Part shown: positions 1 to 6,053 of the stretch, piece by piece
Layout: each line of letters begins with the position of its first letter
Position numbering within the stretch: position 1 is the stretch's first letter
Assembly (NCBI GenBank): GCA_000431155.1
Contig: HF985629.1
Location: 14,196-20,248, forward strand
Length of the DNA: 6,053 bases
Source of the DNA: Bacteroides sp. CAG:927
GTDB taxonomy: Bacteria > Bacteroidota > Bacteroidia > Bacteroidales > Muribaculaceae
Direction: 5' to 3'
Program-made: the position numbers and the translations under genes
The notes under the pieces: generated by a model
Told to the model about the DNA's origin: nothing
What the model saw: the letters and a program-made list of their open reading frames with translations, nothing else
Database searches by the model: none

Positions 1-31
1 GCTTCGGTAGTTGTTGGATGTCTGTTATAGG

Positions 32-1225
<1,194 letters not shown>

Positions 1226-1251
1226 GATTTAATATGGTTGTCAGGTGTGGA

Positions 1252-1857
1252 TTACTGTCCTACAGCTACTTTGGCGTAGCGGAGCACTTTGTCGTTGATG
1301 GTGTATCCTTTGGTGGGAGTGTCTATGACTTTGCCCTTCATTTTTTCATCTTCGGTAGGCACCATTGCTATGGCCTCATGAAGATCGGGATTGAATTCAG
1401 CTCCGGTGCTTTCAATCGGCTTCACACCATTCTGTTCAAGATACTTTATCAGTTTGTTGTATATAAGTTGCATACCCTGTTTGGCGGCATCGGTGTCATC
1501 AGTTGACTCCAGTGCTGCAAGTCCGCGCTCAAAGTCGTCAACAATGGGGAGAAGACCTTTGAGTACGCTTTCGGCTGCGTTACGAATAATGTCGCCTTTT
1601 TCTTTAATGGTGCGTTTGCGGAAATTGTCAAACTCCGCCATAAGGAACAGGTATTCGCGTTTTTCTTTTTCAAGCTTTTTTTTGGTTTCACCCAACTCTT
1701 TTGCCAGAGTGTCAATCTCGCTCATTTCGGAGTTTTCAATTTCTTCATCAGATTGAGACTGATTGTCGGTTTCAGCTTCCTGTACGTTATCCATGATTTC
1801 TACTTCATCAGCGTCAGAAGCAGGAGCGGTGTGCTTGTTTTTATTTTTGTTGCTCAT
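1252..1857 (-). CDS. grpE: Nucleotide exchange factor GrpE
   Basis: Cytoplasmic homodimeric co-chaperone that releases ADP from DnaK and resets the chaperone cycle. The 201-residue protein has the family's usual architecture. Residues 1-47 are a polar, acidic, probably disordered N-terminus. Residues about 48-85 form a long charged helix or coiled coil (dimer stalk) ending in AEFDNFRKR. The four-helix-bundle segment LLPIVDDFERGL lies at 102-113. The C-terminal beta wing carries the signature region FNPDLHEAI at 155-163 and ends with GYTINDKVLRYAKVAVG at 184-200. Family members often have RPA where this one has RYA, a minor change. The ATG at 1857 opens the protein with a Lys/Asn-rich tract. 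No Shine-Dalgarno site is visible (ATTACAATC precedes ATG). It is followed 26 bp later by dnaJ and preceded by a 107-bp gap holding two dyads, so it may have its own promoter. dnaK and hrcA are not adjacent. Confidence 0.97.
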   Translation of the reverse strand: MSNKNKNKHTAPASDADEVEIMDNVQEAETDNQSQSDEEIENSEMSEIDTLAKELGETKKKLEKEKREYLFLMAEFDNFRKRTIKEKGDIIRNAAESVLKGLLPIVDDFERGLAALESTDDTDAAKQGMQLIYNKLIKYLEQNGVKPIESTGAEFNPDLHEAIAMVPTEDEKMKGKVIDTPTKGYTINDKVLRYAKVAVGQ

Positions 1858-1896
1858 GATTGTAATAAGTTTCTAATTTGCCACTACAAAAACTTT

Positions 1897-1923
1897 GCCA
1901 AAATGTGCGTTTGCACACATGGC
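1897..1923 (-). promoter_or_regulatory. Imperfect dyad upstream of grpE (operator or leader hairpin)
   Basis: An inner dyad at 1903-1920 (ATGTGCGTTTGCACACAT on the plus strand) is centred at 1911.5. It is flanked by GCC at 1897-1899 and GGC at 1921-1923, which also pair if a few T bases bulge out. Read as minus-strand RNA, the inner stem is AUGUGUG with CGCACAU around a CAAA loop, with one G-U pair, followed by UUU. It sits 46-66 bp before the grpE start, where an operator or 5' leader structure would be expected. It does not match the CIRCE consensus. It could instead be a second weak terminator. Function is inferred from position and symmetry only. Confidence 0.35.
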
Positions 1924-1935
1924 TTTCTATTTTGA

Positions 1936-1964
1936 TAACAATAAAAACGATATATCGTTCACCG
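1936..1964 (-). terminator. Possible weak terminator of ispE around a 14-bp perfect palindrome
   Basis: AACGATATATCGTT at 1946-1959 is a perfect 14-bp palindrome that begins five bases after the ispE stop codon. In minus-strand RNA it can fold as AACGA / UAUA loop / UCGUU and runs straight into a U-rich stretch (UCGUUUUUAUUGUUAU). Position and U-tract fit an intrinsic terminator of ispE, but the stem is short and A/U-rich, so termination would be weak. A protein-binding operator for grpE is the alternative. Confidence 0.4.
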
Positions 1965-2789
1965 TTACTGCATGTTGGCAGAAAATATGGTGCAATCACG
2001 TGTGATTTCCGATGGCAAGTCTGCCAAGTTGTCACGCTCCCATAACCCATATACTGCCGATCCGCTTCCGGTCATTGACGCATACACTGCACCGGCATCA
2101 ATCATGGCTTGTTTGATGGCTTTGATTGCCGGGTGTTTTGTGAATATGGATGGCTCAAAATTGTTTATTATCCCCTGTTGCCAGTAAATGACGGGCTTTC
2201 TGATTCGCTCATATAATGGCGTGCATGGCTGAGCCGGGATGAGAGAGGCATAAGCTTCCTTGGTGGGAATGAGAATCGGCGGCTTGACAATCTGTATGGC
2301 GAAACGGCTCAAATCCAATTCAATAGGTTGAAGATCTGTGCCGGTTCCGGTTGCCAGCATTGGCCTGTTGTAGATGAAAAAGGGACAGTCGGCTCCAATT
2401 GAAGATGCTATTTGGGCGAGTGTATCATCGGGAATGTCAAGCTGCAGAAGTTTGTTGATGGTGCTGAGCGTGAAGGCTGCATCGGAGGATCCTCCGCCCA
2501 TTCCGGCGCCATCGGGTATGATTTTGTGTAGATGAATGTCAAGGGGAGGGAGGGGGGTGATGTCGTTCAATGCTCGGTAGGCTTTCATGACCAGATTTTT
2601 TTCAGCCGGGCAGTCCACCCTCCGTCCTGTGACGGTTAAAGTAGTGTCAATGCCTTTTGAAGGTACTATTTCAAGTATATCGCACCAAGGAACGGGAACC
2701 ATTACGGTGCAAATATCATGATAACCGTCGGGGCGCTTGCGAAGGATGTCAAGTCCTATATTGATTTTTGCATTCGGAAACGATATCAT
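1965..2789 (-). CDS. ispE: 4-diphosphocytidyl-2-C-methyl-D-erythritol kinase
   Basis: GHMP-family kinase that phosphorylates CDP-methylerythritol with ATP in the MEP (non-mevalonate) route to isopentenyl diphosphate, in the cytoplasm. At 274 residues it has the normal length. The N-terminus FPNAKINIGLDILRKRPDGY (4-23) is the substrate-binding motif with K8, equivalent to the conserved lysine of the family. The glycine-rich ATP loop PDGAGMGGGSSDAA is at 92-105. D134 in GADCPFF fits the catalytic aspartate. The third GHMP motif, SMTGSGSAVYGLW, is at 238-250. All expected motifs are present, so it should be active. The ATG at 2789 places MISFPNAKIN at the start, matching the family. It is divergent from dnaB with 100 bp between the start codons. 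It precedes grpE on the same strand by 107 bp; read-through is possible, but a weak terminator-like palindrome lies in the gap. Confidence 0.96.
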   Translation of the reverse strand: MISFPNAKINIGLDILRKRPDGYHDICTVMVPVPWCDILEIVPSKGIDTTLTVTGRRVDCPAEKNLVMKAYRALNDITPLPPLDIHLHKIIPDGAGMGGGSSDAAFTLSTINKLLQLDIPDDTLAQIASSIGADCPFFIYNRPMLATGTGTDLQPIELDLSRFAIQIVKPPILIPTKEAYASLIPAQPCTPLYERIRKPVIYWQQGIINNFEPSIFTKHPAIKAIKQAMIDAGAVYASMTGSGSAVYGLWERDNLADLPSEITRDCTIFSANMQ

Positions 2790-2818
2790 CTACTATTATA
2801 TATAGGTGTTAATAATGT

Positions 2819-2849
2819 GTAGAATAATTTATCGGCGAAGTTACACAAA
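2819..2849 (-). promoter_or_regulatory. Tentative ispE promoter
   Basis: On the minus strand, TTTG (plus 2846-2849) is followed after 19 bp by TATTCTAC (plus 2819-2826). The spacing fits the Bacteroidetes -33/-7 arrangement, but the -7 element matches TAnnTTTG only partly. The implied transcription start would leave a leader of roughly 20-25 bases before the ispE ATG. No better candidate was seen in the gap. Confidence 0.22.
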
Positions 2850-2856
2850 AAAACCG

Positions 2857-2864
2857 TATTTTTG
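2857..2864 (+). promoter_or_regulatory. Probable -7 promoter box for dnaB
   Basis: TATTTTTG matches the Bacteroidetes housekeeping -7 consensus TAnnTTTG at every fixed position and ends 25 bp before the ATG at 2890. No convincing -33 TTTG lies at 17-21 bp spacing, so the call rests on one box and its position. It implies transcription starting near 2870. That would exclude the GTG at 2806 and the ATG at 2815 as translation starts and supports 2890. Confidence 0.5.
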
Positions 2865-2889
2865 TATTCGAAATAAATTCCGAACGATT

Positions 2890-4446
2890 ATGCCTACACC
2901 TTATAACGATAATATCAAGAAGAAATCACAATCGCAGCCATTGTATGATTACGGCGGCCGTCAGTTGCCTCGCGACAAAGATCTGGAGGAGGCTGTTCTT
3001 GGTGCGCTCATGCTTGAAAAAGATGCATATACTGTGGTGTGTGACATATTGAAGCCTGAATGCTTTTATGAACCGTCTAACCGTAAGATATATGAAGCAA
3101 TTCAGACTCTCGGAGCCTCGCAGCAGCCTATTGACATGCTTACCGTTACCGAGCAGCTGAGGCTCAATGGCACTTTGGATGAGGCTGGAGGTCCGCTTTT
3201 TGTTTCGGAATTGACTTCGCGTGTGGCATCAGGAGCACATGTGGAGTACCACGCCCGTATTGTTGCGCAGAAATATCTGGCACGAGAGCTGATTACTTTT
3301 GCATCGGAAGTGGAGAAAAAAGCTTTTGACGAGAGCAATGATGTGGATGATCTGCTTCAAGAGGCTGAAGGACATCTGTTTGAAATATCGCAGCGCAATG
3401 TAAAAAAGGATGTGACTCAGATAGATCCTGTGATAGGAGCTGCCATCGATCAGATACAGACTGCCGCCAACCGTCCGTCGGGTCTTAGCGGTCTGGCATC
3501 CGGCTATCATGAACTTGACAAACTCACATCCGGCTGGCAAGCTTCGGATCTTATAATTATTGCCGCGCGTCCTGCCATGGGTAAGACGGCTTTTGTGCTT
3601 TCCATGGCTAAGAACATGGCTGTGAATTATAATACGCCTGTTGCAATATTTTCATTGGAAATGAGCAATCTTCAGCTTGTGGGCCGTCTTATAAGCAATG
3701 TGTGTGAGCTGGAGAGCGAAAAAATCAAGAGCGGTCAGTTGCAACCGGTAGAATGGGACCAGCTTATGGCGCGTATAAAGAATCTTTACGGCGCACCTTT
3801 ATATATAGATGACACGCCTTCGCTCTCAATATTTGAACTCAGAACAAAGGCACGCCGCCTTGTGCGCGAGCATAATGTGAAAATGATAATAATAGACTAT
3901 CTTCAGCTGATGAATGCCTCCGGAATGAAGTTCGGAAGCCGTGAGCAGGAGGTCAGTATGATATCGCGTTCACTTAAGCAGCTTGCCAAAGAGCTGAATA
4001 TTCCTATAGTGGCTCTTTCGCAGTTGAACCGTAGTGTGGAATCACGTGGTGACAGCAAGGAAGGCAAGCGACCTCAGTTGAGCGACCTTCGCGAATCTGG
4101 TGCGATAGAGCAGGATGCCGATATCGTTTGTTTCATTCACCGTCCGGAGTATTATCTGCGGTCTGATACCGACGGTTCCGGCAGAGATATACGCGGTCTT
4201 GCGGAGTTTATTGTCGCCAAGCACCGTAGCGGTAGAGTGGACGATGTGGAATTGCGGTTTAAAGCCAAATACGCACGTTTTGAAAATTGGGACGGTGGCA
4301 CTGACATGACATCCGCTCCACAGACCATAGGGTCGGGCCTTAATAATCCAGACTTGGCCTCCTCATTCGGAGGAGCTGAACCGTTGGGTGGAGGCAGTGC
4401 CGATTTCCTTGCTCCGGTGTCTGATGGAGAACAGGCTCCGTTTTAA
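2890..4446 (+). CDS. dnaB: Replicative DNA helicase DnaB
   Basis: Hexameric ATP-driven 5'-3' helicase that unwinds the replication fork and recruits primase. The 518-residue product from ATG 2890 has the N-terminal helical domain at about 28-130 (LPRDKDLEEAVLGALMLE opening), a linker at about 131-195, and a RecA-type motor at about 197-468. Walker A is ARPAMGKTAF at 226-235 with K232. FSLEMS at 254-259 and Walker B IIIDYLQLM at 333-341 follow. The motif SQLNRSVE is at 377-384 and LSDLRESGAIEQDAD is at 397-411. KHRSGR at 444-449 probably supplies the trans arginine contacts. Residues 469-518 form a Gly/Ser-rich, acidic tail ending EQAPF. The frame is open upstream to GTG 2806, but that 28-residue extension is basic, unlike the family, and spans the promoter box, so I start at 2890. 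No intein or break is seen. It is divergent from ispE and 31 bp ahead of the sulfatase gene. Confidence 0.97.
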   Translation: MPTPYNDNIKKKSQSQPLYDYGGRQLPRDKDLEEAVLGALMLEKDAYTVVCDILKPECFYEPSNRKIYEAIQTLGASQQPIDMLTVTEQLRLNGTLDEAGGPLFVSELTSRVASGAHVEYHARIVAQKYLARELITFASEVEKKAFDESNDVDDLLQEAEGHLFEISQRNVKKDVTQIDPVIGAAIDQIQTAANRPSGLSGLASGYHELDKLTSGWQASDLIIIAARPAMGKTAFVLSMAKNMAVNYNTPVAIFSLEMSNLQLVGRLISNVCELESEKIKSGQLQPVEWDQLMARIKNLYGAPLYIDDTPSLSIFELRTKARRLVREHNVKMIIIDYLQLMNASGMKFGSREQEVSMISRSLKQLAKELNIPIVALSQLNRSVESRGDSKEGKRPQLSDLRESGAIEQDADIVCFIHRPEYYLRSDTDGSGRDIRGLAEFIVAKHRSGRVDDVELRFKAKYARFENWDGGTDMTSAPQTIGSGLNNPDLASSFGGAEPLGGGSADFLAPVSDGEQAPF

Positions 4447-4449
4447 GGC

Positions 4450-4463
4450 ATTTTAATTAAAAT
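4450..4463. repeat. 14-bp all-A/T perfect palindrome between dnaB and the sulfatase gene
   Basis: ATTTTAATTAAAAT is a perfect palindrome starting four bases after the dnaB stop. Outer GG at 4447-4448 and CC at 4465-4466 extend the symmetry across one mismatch. There is no following T-tract, so an intrinsic terminator is unlikely. It could be an operator or promoter-upstream element for the sulfatase gene, or a chance product of A/T-rich spacer DNA. No TAnnTTTG box is seen beside it. Confidence 0.3.
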
Positions 4464-4477
4464 TCCATTTCCGGTGA

Positions 4478-5980
4478 ATGAAGCCTGAATTATTTCTGTC
4501 GATAGTTTCTGCCTGTGCCGTAACAGGAGTTCAGGCTCAGGAGTGTAAACGCCCTCATATTATATTGCTGATGGCTGACCAGCAGCGCGGGGACGCGATG
4601 CACTGCGCGGGTAATGATGCAATAATAACTCCCAACCTTGATGGCCTTGCGCGTGACGGCTATCGATTCAGTCATGCTTTCAGCGCATGTCCCAGCAGCA
4701 CACCTGCAAGAGCCGGGCTTCTGACGGGGATGTCGCCATGGCATCACGGTATGCTTGGCTATGGAAAGGTTGCCGAGCATTACCGATATGAAATGCCGCA
4801 AATGCTTGGGGATAACGGTTATCTTACTATAGGTTTGGGTAAAATGCACTGGTCGCCGCAAAATGCTTTGCACGGATTTCATGTAACCATGCTTGACGAA
4901 AGCGGCAGAGTGGAATCGCCGTATTTTTGCAGTGACTACAGAAAGTGGTTTATGACACAGGCACCGGGTCTGAATCCAGATTCAACAGGGATAGGATGGA
5001 ACGATCACGGGGCAAAGGTGTACCAGCTGCCTGAGAGGCTTCATCCGACAGTGTGGACGGCTGATATGGCAGTAAACACCATAAAGAATTTCAGTGGCGA
5101 TAAGCCATTGTTTTTGAAGGTGTCGTTTGCGCGGCCGCACAGTCCCTATGATCCCCCGGAAAGATTGTTACGTAAATACAGTAATATAGCGATGCCAAAA
5201 GCAGCGCATGGAGAATGGAGCTGTAAAACGGGCGAGAAGGTTACGGATCCGGTAAAAAATCATGATGCCGCATACGGGCAGTTTGGCGAGGATTATGTGG
5301 ATAATTCGCGCAGGCACTACTATGCGTCCGTCACTTTTGTGGATGAGCAGATAGGGCGTATAGTAGAAGCGCTCAAGGAGAAAAACATGTATGACAATAC
5401 TTTGATTCTGTTCACATCCGATCACGGTGATATGCTTGGAGACCATAATATGTGGCGTAAGACATACGCCTATCAGGGGTCATCCTCCATACCAATGATA
5501 GTAAAGCCTCCAAAAGGAACTGATGCGGGTACGGCTCCGGGATCGGTTATTGAAAATCCTGTGGAACTGCGTGATGTATTGCCTACGTTTCTTGACGCGT
5601 GTGGTGACACTGTGCCCGCCGACATGGATGGAAGCTCATTGCTTACGCTCATAAGAGATCCACGCGCGAATTGGCGCTGCTGGATTGAGATGGAGCATGC
5701 CACCTGTTATTACGACGATAATTACTGGACTGCTATTACTGACGGGCATGTGAAATATATATGGTTTCTGCGCACCGGCAAAGAACAACTTTTTGATCTG
5801 GATAAGGATCCCGGTGAAACAATTGACTTGTCTAAGGTTGCCGAATACAGTAATCTTCTTGAAACGATGCGAGGTGCGATGGCGCAGCATCTGTCAGAGC
5901 GTGGTGAAGAATGGGTGAAAGACGGAGAACTACAACAACGGGAGTCAACATTGCTTTACAGCCCAAACTATCCGAAATAA
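4478..5980 (+). CDS. Secreted S1-family sulfatase, serine-type
   Basis: Hydrolase of the formylglycine sulfatase / alkaline phosphatase superfamily, expected to remove sulfate esters from glycans or small molecules in the periplasm or at the cell surface. The 500-residue protein is full length. Residues 1-20 look like a signal peptide, with likely cleavage after VQA20; VSAC13 resembles a lipobox but its hydrophobic stretch is too short to trust. The maturation motif is S74-T-P-A-R78, then AGLLTG, so S74 would become formylglycine through the radical-SAM anSME route used by anaerobes. Other site residues are D34-Q35, K122 and H124 (GKMHW), H221 (RPHSP), D315-H316 (SDHGDMLGDH) and K328. The start is fixed by an in-frame TGA directly before the ATG. 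It lies 31 bp after dnaB and could be co-transcribed. The substrate cannot be read from sequence. The DQ pair and SDHGDMLGDH motif recall choline-sulfatase and phosphonate monoesterase-like members. Confidence 0.92.
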   Translation: MKPELFLSIVSACAVTGVQAQECKRPHIILLMADQQRGDAMHCAGNDAIITPNLDGLARDGYRFSHAFSACPSSTPARAGLLTGMSPWHHGMLGYGKVAEHYRYEMPQMLGDNGYLTIGLGKMHWSPQNALHGFHVTMLDESGRVESPYFCSDYRKWFMTQAPGLNPDSTGIGWNDHGAKVYQLPERLHPTVWTADMAVNTIKNFSGDKPLFLKVSFARPHSPYDPPERLLRKYSNIAMPKAAHGEWSCKTGEKVTDPVKNHDAAYGQFGEDYVDNSRRHYYASVTFVDEQIGRIVEALKEKNMYDNTLILFTSDHGDMLGDHNMWRKTYAYQGSSSIPMIVKPPKGTDAGTAPGSVIENPVELRDVLPTFLDACGDTVPADMDGSSLLTLIRDPRANWRCWIEMEHATCYYDDNYWTAITDGHVKYIWFLRTGKEQLFDLDKDPGETIDLSKVAEYSNLLETMRGAMAQHLSERGEEWVKDGELQQRESTLLYSPNYPK

Positions 5981-6053
5981 TGCTATACGCTGTTAATTAG
6001 TAGGTTAAATATTGTTTTTTATTGCTGTCCGATAAAACTTTTTGAAGCGCGAA

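Noticed and set aside
1391..1756. 121-codon plus-strand open frame inside grpE
   Set aside because: Its Ser/Arg-rich composition is the expected antisense of the charged grpE helix, and a well-supported gene occupies the opposite strand.
1858..1964. CIRCE/HrcA operator before grpE
   Set aside because: Neither TTAGCACTC nor GAGTGCTAA is present; the dyads there have different sequence and spacing.
2806..2889. 28-residue N-terminal extension of DnaB from GTG 2806
   Set aside because: It is unlike DnaB N-termini, spans a TAnnTTTG promoter box, and ATG 2890 gives a family-like start.
4508..4519. Lipoprotein signal (lipobox VSAC13) in the sulfatase
   Set aside because: Only about five hydrophobic residues precede the cysteine, too few for a lipoprotein signal; cleavage after VQA20 fits better.
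4490..4882. 130-codon minus-strand open frame inside the sulfatase gene
   Set aside because: It lies antisense to the conserved catalytic part of the sulfatase and its translation shows no recognisable domain.
5997..6053. Possible C-terminus of a convergent minus-strand gene entering from the right edge (18 open codons, then TAA)
   Set aside because: All three minus frames are open for at least 10 codons at the edge, so a run of this length is expected by chance and no family is recognisable.
5981..6053. Terminator after the sulfatase gene (T-run at 6015-6020)
   Set aside because: I find no G/C-bearing hairpin before the T-run; the T-rich stretch alone is not enough.

Overview
The window looks like chromosomal core DNA from a Bacteroidales bacterium, plausibly Muribaculaceae or a close relative. 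This is inferred from the protein sequences, the lack of Shine-Dalgarno-like sites before the genes, a TAnnTTTG-type -7 promoter box before dnaB, and a serine-type S1 sulfatase. Family-level placement is a guess from sequence flavour and has not been tested.

Layout: five complete genes in two divergent groups. On the minus strand, read right to left, are ispE (2789-1965), grpE (1857-1252) and dnaJ (1225-32). On the plus strand are dnaB (2890-4446) and a secreted S1-family sulfatase (4478-5980). The two groups diverge from a 100-bp promoter region at 2790-2889. No RNA gene, insertion sequence, CRISPR array or phage gene is visible, and no gap exceeds 110 bases.

Function: grpE and dnaJ encode the nucleotide-exchange factor and J-domain co-chaperone of the DnaK cycle. 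dnaK is not in the window. ispE is the CDP-ME kinase of the MEP isoprenoid pathway, and dnaB is the replicative helicase. These genes share a neighbourhood rather than a pathway. The sulfatase is the only accessory-type gene, and it lies directly behind dnaB without visible polysaccharide-utilisation partners.

I did not find a new multi-gene system. The observations most worth checking are: a DnaJ in which the first cysteine of zinc motif 1 is an aspartate (D164); a DnaB C-terminus ending in an acidic ...APF sequence that resembles the SSB tail; two dyads in the 107-bp gap before grpE where the CIRCE heat-shock operator is absent; and the Asp-Gln metal motif of the sulfatase.
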